From the NCBI RefSeq assembly GCF_012910705.2, contig NZ_WTVG02000001.1, forward strand, positions 1 through 64,000: DNA of 64,000 nt. The letters are read 5' to 3'. Below the pieces are notes generated by a model that was not told the DNA's origin, searched no databases, and worked only from the letters and a program-made list of their open reading frames with translations. Below are positions 1-8,445 of this stretch, piece after piece; positions within the stretch are counted from its first letter, which is position 1, and each line of letters starts with the position of its first letter. Source of the DNA: Aromatoleum anaerobium. GTDB taxonomy: Bacteria; Pseudomonadota; Gammaproteobacteria; Burkholderiales; Rhodocyclaceae. Made by a program: the position numbers and the translations under genes.

Positions 1-168
1 ACGCCACCCTCGGTGCATCAGATGGTGCTCACGCTCGAGCGCCTGGGACTCCTCAGCCGACAGCCTGGAGTCGCACGCAGCATCCGACTCCTCGCCCCGC
101 CCGAAGCCCTGCCCCTCCTGCGCTCGCCCGACCATCAACCTGTCAAATTCTGTGTGCAGAGGTACTAG
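1..168 (+). CDS. C-terminal part of a small winged-helix DNA-binding protein
   Basis: An open frame enters from the left edge and stops at 166-168. The visible 55 residues (TPPSVHQMVLTLERLGLLSR, then GVARSIRLL) read as the recognition helix and wing of a LexA/MarR-like winged helix: a serine-rich helix contacting DNA, a short turn with ERLGL, and a basic wing. The start lies outside the window, so length and any second domain are unknown. It is convergent with traC, whose stop is only 18 bases away, and sits where traB/traA would be in RK2. It is therefore probably accessory DNA joined to the end of the tra operon. The family call is inferred from pattern only. Confidence 0.5.
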   Translation, partial: TPPSVHQMVLTLERLGLLSRQPGVARSIRLLAPPEALPLLRSPDHQPVKFCVQRY

Positions 169-185
169 GGTGGTGCTGCATCGGG

Positions 186-3100
186 TCATGCGATCCGCGC
201 TGCCCGCTTCGGCTGCTGCTCCTGGACTTGCTTCTTCTCCTGTTCCTGAACGCGCTCGCGCTTCTCTTCGGCATTGCGGATGACGCGGCCGACCGCCGCC
301 CTTAGCTGGCGTTCAACCCCTTCCTTGCCCAGCTCGCTTTTCGTTGCCAGGTCGTTGAAGTCGGTAAAGCCCTTGGGATTGGCCGCCTGCTCGCCGGGCG
401 CGAAGATCGGGAACATCGCCTTGCCGCCAACAGCCGTGGCGGCTTCCGCTGCCTTCGTCCGGCCGGGGTTGATGCCCTGGGTAGCCTCCAGGTGGCGATC
501 ATCGTCACCGGCAATGATGACCGGCTTGTCCGGGAACTTGTCGTGCAGGGCCCGAGCAACGGCGGGCAGGTTCCCGGAATCAAAGGCCGCGACGGTGGCG
601 AATCCCAACGCCTCGGCATTCGTTGCTGCCGTCGCGTAGCCCTCGGAAATGACCAGCGCCGGGGCCTTCGCCAGCGCGTCCATGCCGCCCACGGGATGGA
701 AGCAACCTTCCTTCTTGCTGTCCTTCGCAAAGCGTTTGGTGCCGTCCTCCTGGATGTACTGCATCGTCCACTGCTTGCCATCCACGTCGAAGGCCGGGAT
801 GTAGGTTTTCTGGCCGTCCTTGTCAGTCAATGCGCCGGCATGGGTCTGGATGCCCTTGTCGCGCATGTACGGCGTCAACTCGGAGGCGGGCACCAGGCTG
901 CCCATCTGCTTGCCGACACGCTGCGCGGTAGCTTCGTGCAGGCGGTCTTGCTCTTCGGCACGAGCCGCCAGCTTGTTCGCCGCCTCGGCCGCCATCCTGG
1001 TTTTCTCCTGCGGATCGAGCGAATAGCCCTTGGACTTCCATTTCATCTCGATGCCGGTCTTGTTGTTCTTGATATACCCGGCAGGGTGGCCGTCCAGGTG
1101 CCCGACATAGAAACCCGAGCCCGCCTTCTCGCTGAACTTCTCGCCCTCAACGCTGATGCGGTGCTTCTTGCCGTCCATGATGGGGTGCTCGCCACTCACC
1201 ACGCAGCCAACGGAACGCAGCGCATCCGCAAATTCTTCCTTCGGACTCATCGCCGGGGCCTGCTGCGCCGGCACGTTGTCGGGCAACCAGCGTTGCAGCT
1301 TCTCCATGTTGGCCTTCGGGCCGGCATACCAGGACTTCGCGGCCTTGTCCCAATCGGCCCCGGCCGCCTTCGCCGCTGCGCGCTCGCCATACGGAACGGC
1401 CAGATAGACGCGCTCTTGGGCGGCTTTCTGACCGCCGCTCTGGGCTTCGACTGGCTTCTCGGCCTGGCGGGCCTGTGCGGTCTCCTGAGTGGCCCCTTGC
1501 GCCCATTTGGCGAAGGGAGCCGTATCTACTCCAGGGGGCACATACCAGGACTGTTCCTTGCGATCCCACTTCGCACCGAGGGACTTGGCTTCGTCCTTCT
1601 CTTTGTACGGGACATTGATGTATGCCCGTTCGTCCTGGGCTGGGGTGCCGGCGCTCATCTGGTCCGCCGCCTGCTTTTCCAGCTCGGCGATGCGCTTTTG
1701 CATGTCCGCGTCGTTGAGCGTCACGTTCATTTCCGCCGACTTCCGCGCCTCTTTAGCCGCTAAAACATCCTCGTCCGTGCTGTTGGGATCGCGGCGAACC
1801 CGATCCTCATGGGCGCGAGCAAGGACGGCGGCCCGTTCGTGCTCGTTGTCGGTCGAGTTGGCGACTACCACCGCCAGACGCTCGGCCAAATGCTCGGCCT
1901 GTTGCGGCCTATCGAAGTCCCGCAGGAACTCATACCGCCCATCTTCATGCTGGGCATACACGCTCCAGAACTGCGGTTCGACACCAAGATCAACCGCCGC
2001 CGCAACGTGGGTTTCCCCGTCCACCTGGTACTCGGCGCTGGCCTGCACCTGGATGTTGCCGTTCCAGTCATGCGGCAAGTCAAGGCCGAAGGCTTCATTG
2101 GCCGCCGCGTCGAATGCGGCAAGGTCGCCGACCTTCCGCGCCTCGGCAACCTTCGCTTCTTCCCGGAGCTGTTCCAGCGGCTCGATGGCGGCCTGGATGT
2201 TGGCGTCCAAGGCGTCAACGTCGGCCGGCAGCTCATGCCGAGTCCAGAACTCGTTTTGCGTGTTGAGCGGCTGCATCTGGTCGAGTAGATGAAGGGCCTT
2301 GTCGATCTGCTCCAGCCTTGCGGTATCGAGGGCGCGGGGCAACGTACCACGCTCCAGATTCCCCAGCGTCCAGGCCTCGGCCTTCGCCTGTTTCACGGCT
2401 TGATCGGTAGCGTCATCAGTGCCGGCTTGCATACGGACCTCCTGTGTCGGGACGGCCTGGCGCACTTGGTCACGCTCGGCCACGGTTTTCCTGGCTTCTG
2501 TCACGGCGCCGCGCCACTCGTCGGCAGCGGTCTTGAACGCATCCGCCGCCGCCTGAACGGCGGGATCGTCATGGGTGAGTTGATAGCGCCGGTCGCCTGC
2601 ATCCTTCTCGCCGTAGGCCCGCACAAGCTCGGCCTGGAACGCCTGGTCAGCGGCCTTCATGGCCTCGTGCTGCGTGGTGGTCAGCTCGGCCACGGTCGGC
2701 TGCTGCTGCACGTCCTGCTCCTGAACCTGCTTCTGCTCGAAGGCCATCACATAGTCTTTGATCTTCTCGGCCTCGGAGGATGCGCGGAAGATTTCCAGCG
2801 GGTCATCCTCCAGGGCCTTGATCCACGAACCGACATAAGCGGCGTGTTGGCCGGGATCGTGGCCGATGCCCAACTCGTCACCGAGGATCATCGAGGCGAT
2901 TTCCGCCCGCAGCTCTTCCTTGGCGTACCCGTCGCTGCCGAACGGGTGCACCAGGTCGCGGTCAAGCCGGGACTCGTGCCCGGTCCAGTGCCCGAGCTCG
3001 TGCAGCGCCGTCGCATAGTAGTTGTCGGCGGTCGGGAATTGGCCCCTGTCAGGAAGGTGGATGCTGTCGGTCGCCGGCCGATAGAAGGCGCGATTGTTCT

Positions 3101-3617
3101 CGCCGTGGCGGATGACTGCACCCGAGGCTTTCAGGATGTGCTCGGCCCGCTCGACAGCATCCCACGTCTGTTCCTTGCGTTCGAGGGGCGGAAGGCCGTC
3201 GACCTGTTCGGCATTGAACACGGTGGCGAAGAACACTCGCGGCCGCTCCAGCATCACGGTCTCCTTGACCGGTTTTCCCTCGCCATTGAGGACGGGCTTG
3301 CCGCTCTCGTCGCGCTTCTCCTGCTCTTCACTGAATTTCCAGTATTGAACCGGGGTGCCCTTCTCGCCCTTCCGTACTTGAGCGCCGGCAGCCGCCGCCT
3401 GCTTGTAGGTCATCCAGCGGTTATCCGTGCGCCCCCGGCTCATCAGGTGAATCGCGTTGATGCCCTTGTACCGCTTGCCGGTGGTCGGATTGACCGGAAG
3501 GAAACCGCCGGGCTCTCCAGGCTCCCAAGGCCGTTGCCACGGCGCCGTGCCCGCCTTGAGCTGTTCAATCAGGTTCTCTGCGACCGCTTCATGGAACGGT
3601 TTTTTGGCCTCTGCCAT
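186..3617 (-). CDS. traC: TraC, plasmid DNA primase with ArdC-like N-terminus
   Basis: At 1143 residues this is in the size range of IncP TraC primases, which prime the transferred strand in the recipient and are exported with it. Residues 1-300 form an ArdC-type antirestriction/ssDNA-binding region with a metal-protease-like HELGHWTGH motif. Two copies of a short DUF5710-like repeat follow, at about 668-705 (core WDRKEQSWYVPPG) and about 738-775 (core WDKAAKSWYAGP). The C-terminal 200 residues carry the Toprim-type primase core with the EGYATA motif and a GDDD acidic cluster. It is the last gene of the leftward tra operon, 4 bases after traD. A KorB operator lies inside the coding region. 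Codon use matches the backbone. Confidence 0.95.
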   Translation of the reverse strand: MAEAKKPFHEAVAENLIEQLKAGTAPWQRPWEPGEPGGFLPVNPTTGKRYKGINAIHLMSRGRTDNRWMTYKQAAAAGAQVRKGEKGTPVQYWKFSEEQEKRDESGKPVLNGEGKPVKETVMLERPRVFFATVFNAEQVDGLPPLERKEQTWDAVERAEHILKASGAVIRHGENNRAFYRPATDSIHLPDRGQFPTADNYYATALHELGHWTGHESRLDRDLVHPFGSDGYAKEELRAEIASMILGDELGIGHDPGQHAAYVGSWIKALEDDPLEIFRASSEAEKIKDYVMAFEQKQVQEQDVQQQPTVAELTTTQHEAMKAADQAFQAELVRAYGEKDAGDRRYQLTHDDPAVQAAADAFKTAADEWRGAVTEARKTVAERDQVRQAVPTQEVRMQAGTDDATDQAVKQAKAEAWTLGNLERGTLPRALDTARLEQIDKALHLLDQMQPLNTQNEFWTRHELPADVDALDANIQAAIEPLEQLREEAKVAEARKVGDLAAFDAAANEAFGLDLPHDWNGNIQVQASAEYQVDGETHVAAAVDLGVEPQFWSVYAQHEDGRYEFLRDFDRPQQAEHLAERLAVVVANSTDNEHERAAVLARAHEDRVRRDPNSTDEDVLAAKEARKSAEMNVTLNDADMQKRIAELEKQAADQMSAGTPAQDERAYINVPYKEKDEAKSLGAKWDRKEQSWYVPPGVDTAPFAKWAQGATQETAQARQAEKPVEAQSGGQKAAQERVYLAVPYGERAAAKAAGADWDKAAKSWYAGPKANMEKLQRWLPDNVPAQQAPAMSPKEEFADALRSVGCVVSGEHPIMDGKKHRISVEGEKFSEKAGSGFYVGHLDGHPAGYIKNNKTGIEMKWKSKGYSLDPQEKTRMAAEAANKLAARAEEQDRLHEATAQRVGKQMGSLVPASELTPYMRDKGIQTHAGALTDKDGQKTYIPAFDVDGKQWTMQYIQEDGTKRFAKDSKKEGCFHPVGGMDALAKAPALVISEGYATAATNAEALGFATVAAFDSGNLPAVARALHDKFPDKPVIIAGDDDRHLEATQGINPGRTKAAEAATAVGGKAMFPIFAPGEQAANPKGFTDFNDLATKSELGKEGVERQLRAAVGRVIRNAEEKRERVQEQEKKQVQEQQPKRAARIA
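1752..1764. promoter_or_regulatory. KorB operator OB inside traC
   Basis: TTTAGCCGCTAAA is a perfect 13-bp KorB-type operator. It lies within traC with no start codon nearby, so it is more likely a KorB/IncC partition or long-range loading site than a local promoter operator. Confidence 0.8.
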
Positions 3618-3621
3618 GACC

Positions 3622-3867
3622 TTAACCCTCCTGATTGTCGGCCGGAACGGTGGCGTTCACCAAGTCGGCATCGCTTTCGAGGGCATCTTGTTCGCTCAAG
3701 GCATCTTCCACGAATGCCCCGACACGCTCGGCCTCGTCCGGATCGAACTCCGCTTGATAGCCAGGCGTCAGGGCATCGATCATCTTCTCGCGGATCGCGT
3801 CCGTCGCATTCGTCAGGTCATCGAGGATCGCGGCTTCGGGATTGGTGATCTGCTCGGTCATGGTCAT
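3622..3867 (-). CDS. traD: TraD, small conserved Tra1 protein
   Basis: An acidic 81-residue protein (starting [20 protein letters not shown]) between traE and traC. Its ATG overlaps the traE stop as ATGA at 3864-3867, which points to translational coupling; a second in-frame ATG is at 3861. In IncP-1 plasmids traD occupies exactly this place and is a small protein of unknown role that is not essential for transfer. No motif or membrane segment is visible; predicted helices are rich in Asp, Glu and Ala. The name rests on position and composition. Confidence 0.8.
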   Translation of the reverse strand: MTMTEQITNPEAAILDDLTNATDAIREKMIDALTPGYQAEFDPDEAERVGAFVEDALSEQDALESDADLVNATVPADNQEG

Positions 3868-5948
3868 TGCTCCTGTTCGTGGTTGTTGTTGCGGCCGGTG
3901 CTGTAGTCGGGTCGGCCCTTGAGCTTCGGGTTCTTGCTCTCGGGATAGCTCTGCTTGCAAGTCGGGAAGTTGCTGCACGCCCACCAGAAGACGCCGGCCT
4001 TCTTCGTCGGCCGGCGAATTAGCCCATGCCCGCACGTCATGCACTTGTAGAGAGTGGAAATCGGCAAGGCTTCACGGCCACCGGCAATGGCGACGGCGCC
4101 ATCGTTGGCCTTCGCCACCTGGTCACGGATGAACGTCTCTTGCTTGGCAATGAAGGCGGCCAACTCGGCCGTGCCCTGCTCGATGCCCTTCAACATGCGT
4201 TCGTAAAGGGCGGTCAGAACGGGGCTCTTCACGACTTCGGGCAGGGCGTCGATCATGCTGCGCCCCAATGTCGTGCTGATAATCTGCTTGCCCTTGGTTT
4301 CCAGGAACTCGCGGCGTTTCAGCTCGGAAATGATGGATGCGCGGGTGGCGGAAGTGCCGATCCCGTCCCCCTCGCGCAGCATCTTCTTGTGCTGGGGGTC
4401 CGACACGAATTTATGGATGTTCTCCATCGCACGAATCAGCGTGCCCTCGGTGAAGCGGGCCGGCGGCTTCGTCTTGGCATCCTTCCGGGTGGCCTGCTTG
4501 CAGGTCACACCATCACCCTTCTGCATGGCCGGAAGGCTTTGGTTCCCGCCGTCGTCCGGGTCTTTGTCCGCGTCCTGCTCGTCGGCTTCCTGGTAGACGT
4601 CGCGCCAGCCGTTGCGCGTGATGACCTTGCCGGTCGCAACGAAAGTTTCCCCCTCGACCTCCACGCCGACCGTGGTGCTCATGTACTCATGGACGGGGTA
4701 GAACTGCGCCAGGTACGCTCGCACGATCAGGTCATAAATGTGGCGCTCCTTCTCGCTCAGGCCCGCCTTGCTGCCCTTGTGCATGGTCGGGATGTTTCCG
4801 TGGTGCGCGGTGATCTTCGAGTCGTCCCACGTCTTGGACTTCAAGCGCGGATCGGCGCCGGCCACGATGCCGGCCAGCTCCGGGTTGACGTGCTGGATCG
4901 CCTCGAGGACGCGGGGCGCATCGGCGTGCTGAGACTCGGGCAGGTAGGCGCAATCGGTGCGCGGATAGGAAGTCAGCTTGTGGGTTTCATAGAGCGCCTG
5001 ACAGGCGTTCAGCACGTCCTCGGCGCTGTACCCGAACTTGTTGGACGCAAGCAATGTGATGTCGGACAGGGCGAACGCGAGCGGCTGATTCTGCTTCTTG
5101 GCCTCCTGCTTGTACTCGGCAACGGTGCCGGGCTTGCCCGTGACCTTCGCCACCAGCGCGTCCGCCACGGCGGTATCGACAAGGCGGCCCTCGGAATCGA
5201 GGCCCGCCTGATCTTCCTTCGCCCGCCACGAGGCGAGGAAGGCTCCGCCCGGGTGCTGAATCGCGGCCCGGATGGTGTGATACGGGACCGGTTTGAACGC
5301 CTCGATTTCCCTGTCTCGCGCGACAACGAGGGCGAGCGTCGGGGTCTGCACACGGCCAACGGTGAGCAGCGCCCGCGAGCCGCCACGCTGCGCCCGCAGG
5401 GTATAGGCGCGACTGAGATTCATGCCGATCAGCCAGTCGGCCCGCTGCCGTGCTCGCGCAGCATCAGCCCAGCCGTGATAGATGCCGTTGTCCTTGAGGG
5501 CCTCAAGACCGCGCTTCACCGAAACGGAGTCCTGTGCGGACACCCAGAAGCGCCGCGCGGGCTTCTTGCAGCGGAAGTGCTCCAGGACCTCATCGACCAG
5601 CAATTGACCCTCGCGGTCGGGGTCGCCGGCATTGACGATTTCCGCCGCCTCCTTGAGCAGATTGCCGATAACGGCGAGCTGCTTCTTGGCATCGTCCTTC
5701 GCCTTGAGCATCCAGTCGGTCGGAATGATGGGTAGCTCATCGACTCGCCAGACCTTCTTGCCGCTGCCGTTCCGGGGAACGTCGTCGGGGGTGTAGTCGT
5801 CGGGCTCGGCCTGTTCGAGCATGTGCCCGAAGCACCAGGTCACGGTATCGTTGCCGCACTGGATGAAGCCGTCGCCCTTTCCGGTCTGTCCCAGCTCGCT
5901 TGCGATGGCTTTTGCAACGGATGGCTTTTCAGCGATGAACAATCGCAT
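3864..5948 (-). CDS. traE: TraE, topoisomerase III-like type IA topoisomerase
   Basis: 694 residues. The N-terminal Toprim domain starts [20 protein letters not shown]. The DxD acidic pair is seen in [12 protein letters not shown] near residue 110, and the catalytic tyrosine lies in [15 protein letters not shown] near residue 333, as in TopB. The C-terminal 60 residues hold a four-cysteine zinc ribbon (CMTCGHGL, then CSNFPTC). Type IA topoisomerases relax or decatenate single-stranded regions; the IncP TraE is thought to aid processing of transferred DNA. It lies between traF and traD in one leftward operon. Confidence 0.95.
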   Translation of the reverse strand: MRLFIAEKPSVAKAIASELGQTGKGDGFIQCGNDTVTWCFGHMLEQAEPDDYTPDDVPRNGSGKKVWRVDELPIIPTDWMLKAKDDAKKQLAVIGNLLKEAAEIVNAGDPDREGQLLVDEVLEHFRCKKPARRFWVSAQDSVSVKRGLEALKDNGIYHGWADAARARQRADWLIGMNLSRAYTLRAQRGGSRALLTVGRVQTPTLALVVARDREIEAFKPVPYHTIRAAIQHPGGAFLASWRAKEDQAGLDSEGRLVDTAVADALVAKVTGKPGTVAEYKQEAKKQNQPLAFALSDITLLASNKFGYSAEDVLNACQALYETHKLTSYPRTDCAYLPESQHADAPRVLEAIQHVNPELAGIVAGADPRLKSKTWDDSKITAHHGNIPTMHKGSKAGLSEKERHIYDLIVRAYLAQFYPVHEYMSTTVGVEVEGETFVATGKVITRNGWRDVYQEADEQDADKDPDDGGNQSLPAMQKGDGVTCKQATRKDAKTKPPARFTEGTLIRAMENIHKFVSDPQHKKMLREGDGIGTSATRASIISELKRREFLETKGKQIISTTLGRSMIDALPEVVKSPVLTALYERMLKGIEQGTAELAAFIAKQETFIRDQVAKANDGAVAIAGGREALPISTLYKCMTCGHGLIRRPTKKAGVFWWACSNFPTCKQSYPESKNPKLKGRPDYSTGRNNNHEQEQ

Positions 5949-5962
5949 TGTTCTTTCCTCCC

Positions 5963-6499
5963 TTACCAGGTGATGACCGGGGAAACGACGGTCTGGATCT
6001 GCGAACGATTGATGGGGCCGAAGTAACGGCCATCGAAGGATGTGCCGCTCACGTCCGACATAAGCAGCACTTCGGCGCCACCGAGCGTGTAGCGGTCGGC
6101 TTGGAACGGGGGCAGCGGACGCCCGCCGGCATCGACCGTCCTGGGGGCGCTCAGGGGCAGCAGCTCGCCGTTCACGCGCACGCCATCGGCGGATACGGCA
6201 ACGTCATCGTCTTTAGCGGCTAAAACGCGCTTCATCATGTAGCCGTAGCCGCCGGGGCAGAAGCCGGCACCGATGTATCCGCGCTCCCTGGCCTCGTTGA
6301 ATACCTGGACTTGTGGCGGGCAGAACAGGACATAGGCGCCCTTCTCCACCGCCGCGCTGCTCGTCCAGTACAGACCGACCGGAATGCTCTTGGTGGTGTT
6401 GATGCGAGCGCCGGCCGCATAGGCCAGCGCCGCGCCGGCCATGCCGGCAACGCCGGCAAGCGCCACCCCTGCGGCGATCTTCTTGAAGAATCTATTCAT
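5963..6499 (-). CDS. traF: TraF, conjugative pilus maturation serine peptidase
   Basis: 178 residues from the start MNRFFKKIAAGVALAG, the same length as RK2 TraF. TraF is the signal-peptidase-like enzyme that cyclises the TrbC prepilin at the inner membrane. The N-terminal hydrophobic segment (residues 8-30) anchors it; the family catalytic serine is in TTKSIPVGLY (S38) and the lysine in GYGYMMKRVLA (K90). A longer frame starts at 6544 with an ATG overlapping the traG stop, so coupled translation is possible; the shorter start matches the family. A KorB operator lies within the gene. Confidence 0.93.
   Translation of the reverse strand: MNRFFKKIAAGVALAGVAGMAGAALAYAAGARINTTKSIPVGLYWTSSAAVEKGAYVLFCPPQVQVFNEARERGYIGAGFCPGGYGYMMKRVLAAKDDDVAVSADGVRVNGELLPLSAPRTVDAGGRPLPPFQADRYTLGGAEVLLMSDVSGTSFDGRYFGPINRSQIQTVVSPVITW
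6212..6224. promoter_or_regulatory. KorB operator OB inside traF
   Basis: TTTAGCGGCTAAA, a perfect 13-bp KorB operator within the traF coding region, not close to any evident promoter. Confidence 0.8.
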
Positions 6500-6540
6500 G
6501 CGTCGAGCCTCGGCGGACACCGAGGACGCCGTGAGCGCAG

Positions 6541-8445
6541 TCATATCGTGATCCCCTCCCCTGCTTCCGCGAACTGGATAAGGCGATCACTGACCTTCGG
6601 CGCGGGCACCGAAGCGCGCGCCTGGAAAACCGGGTCTTTGAAGTAGAGCGGTTGCTTGCCGTAGATGGCGGGATGGCCGGCCACATACACAACCATGTCG
6701 CCCGCCTCTTCGATGTTGCCATCCGCGTTCTTCCGGGGGCCGGGCATCCGCAAGCACTCGTCCGGTGTGAGCAAGGGCCGTTGCACTTCTTGGAACGTGC
6801 GGGAAACCTGCCCGAGCATCGCGGCCGTCCGCCGGCCGCTGGTCGTGATCTGCTCCTTGACCACGGTGGTCTGTCCGGTGAGCCGGGACAGGTGCTCGGC
6901 AGTCTCAACGCGGTTCGGCGGATAGGCGTTCTGCACATGGCAGTTGGACGTGATGGTTTCGTCCGGCCCGTATCCGGTTTCGCGGCTCTTGAGCTGGTTG
7001 ATGTCCTGGCAGATCAGGTAGCACTTGATGCCATAGCCCGCCACGAAGGCCAGCGACTCTTGCAGGATCTGCAACTTGCCAAGGCTGGGGAACTCATCGA
7101 GCATCATCAGCAGCCGGTGCTTGTAGTGAGCCACCGGCCGGCCGTTCTCGAAGTCCATCTTGTCCGCGAGCAGGCGAACAACCATGTTCACCATGACGCG
7201 GACCAGGGGCCGCAGGCGATCCTTGTCATTGGGTTGCGTGACGATGTAGAGCGTCACCGGGTCATCCGAATGCATCAGATCGCGGATGCGGAATTCGGAC
7301 CGGCTCACGTTGCGGGCCACGACGGGATCGCGGTACAGGGCCAGGTAGGACTTGGCCGTGGACAGCACCGAGCCGGCCTCTTCCTCCGGCCGATCCATCA
7401 TGTCGCGGGCGGTGGAACCGATGGCATGGTGGTTCTGGCCGGCGACGTGCCCGTAGGTCGCCATTTCCATCCAAAGCTCGCCGATGTCGCGGTTCGGATC
7501 GGCCAGCATCGCATCGACTAACGGCAGCGTGGCCGTGGTGCCGTCGTCCTTCGCCTTGTAGAGCGCGTGCAGGATCACGCCGACCAGGAGCGCAAACGCG
7601 GTCTTCTGCCAATGCGAATCCAGGCCCTTCCCGTTCGGGTCAACGATCAGCGTTGCCAGGTTCTGAACATCGCCCACCTCGTATTCCGTACCCAGCCGGA
7701 TTTCGTCCAGCGGGTTCCAGCACACGCTACCGCTCGCGGTAGCCGGCTCGAACCGCAGCACCTTGTTCTTGGCGTGCTTCTTCCGCCATCCGGCGGTCAT
7801 GGCCCAAAGCTCGCCTTTGAGGTCAGTGACAACAGCGCTGGCTCCCCATGACAACATCGTCGGAACAACCAAGCCCACGCCCTTCCCGGAGCGGGTGGGC
7901 GCATACGTCAAGACGTGCTCCGGGCCGTTGTGGCGCAGGTAATGGAAATTGCCGTCCTTGTCCTCCCAGCCGCCGACATAGACGCCCGTGGACATGGAGG
8001 CACCCTTGCCCGTGACGACTTCCAGGATGCTGCGCGGTCGCGGCAGCAGCCCGGCGGCCTGGATGTCCTTCTTGCCGGCCCAGCGCGCGGAGCCGTGCAG
8101 ATATTCGTTCGCCTTGGACGAATTCGAGGACACGACTTTTGCGACCGCCACGCCAAGCAGACCGACCGTGGAAACCATCATGCCGACGCTGGCCGCCTTC
8201 ATGATTTCGTGCGGATAGTGGGAATACCATTTCGATGACCATTCGAGGATCGACCACGGCGCATAGACATGGTTGAAATGGCTGCCGAGGTTGGCTTGGT
8301 AGTTGAAGGTATGGGCGAAGAACTGTGTGGCCGACTGCAAGCCGCCACCCAGCGACAGAGCCCCAAGGGCAGGCAGCAACCTTCCGCCCGTCGCTTTTTT
8401 GGTGCGGACTTGAGGCCCGACCGCGTTGTTCATCTTGAGCTTCAT
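6541..8445 (-). CDS. traG: TraG, type IV coupling protein (VirD4 family ATPase)
   Basis: 634 residues, the RK2 TraG length. TraG links the relaxosome to the mating channel at the inner membrane and pumps DNA. Two N-terminal membrane segments lie in the first 120 residues. Walker A is YAPTRSGKGVGLVVPT, Walker B is LLMMLDEFPSLG, and the conserved RETGYGPDETI block follows. The start overlaps the traI stop (ATGA at 8442-8445) and the end overlaps traF, so traI-traG-traF form a tightly coupled series. Confidence 0.97.
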   Translation of the reverse strand: MKLKMNNAVGPQVRTKKATGGRLLPALGALSLGGGLQSATQFFAHTFNYQANLGSHFNHVYAPWSILEWSSKWYSHYPHEIMKAASVGMMVSTVGLLGVAVAKVVSSNSSKANEYLHGSARWAGKKDIQAAGLLPRPRSILEVVTGKGASMSTGVYVGGWEDKDGNFHYLRHNGPEHVLTYAPTRSGKGVGLVVPTMLSWGASAVVTDLKGELWAMTAGWRKKHAKNKVLRFEPATASGSVCWNPLDEIRLGTEYEVGDVQNLATLIVDPNGKGLDSHWQKTAFALLVGVILHALYKAKDDGTTATLPLVDAMLADPNRDIGELWMEMATYGHVAGQNHHAIGSTARDMMDRPEEEAGSVLSTAKSYLALYRDPVVARNVSRSEFRIRDLMHSDDPVTLYIVTQPNDKDRLRPLVRVMVNMVVRLLADKMDFENGRPVAHYKHRLLMMLDEFPSLGKLQILQESLAFVAGYGIKCYLICQDINQLKSRETGYGPDETITSNCHVQNAYPPNRVETAEHLSRLTGQTTVVKEQITTSGRRTAAMLGQVSRTFQEVQRPLLTPDECLRMPGPRKNADGNIEEAGDMVVYVAGHPAIYGKQPLYFKDPVFQARASVPAPKVSDRLIQFAEAGEGITI

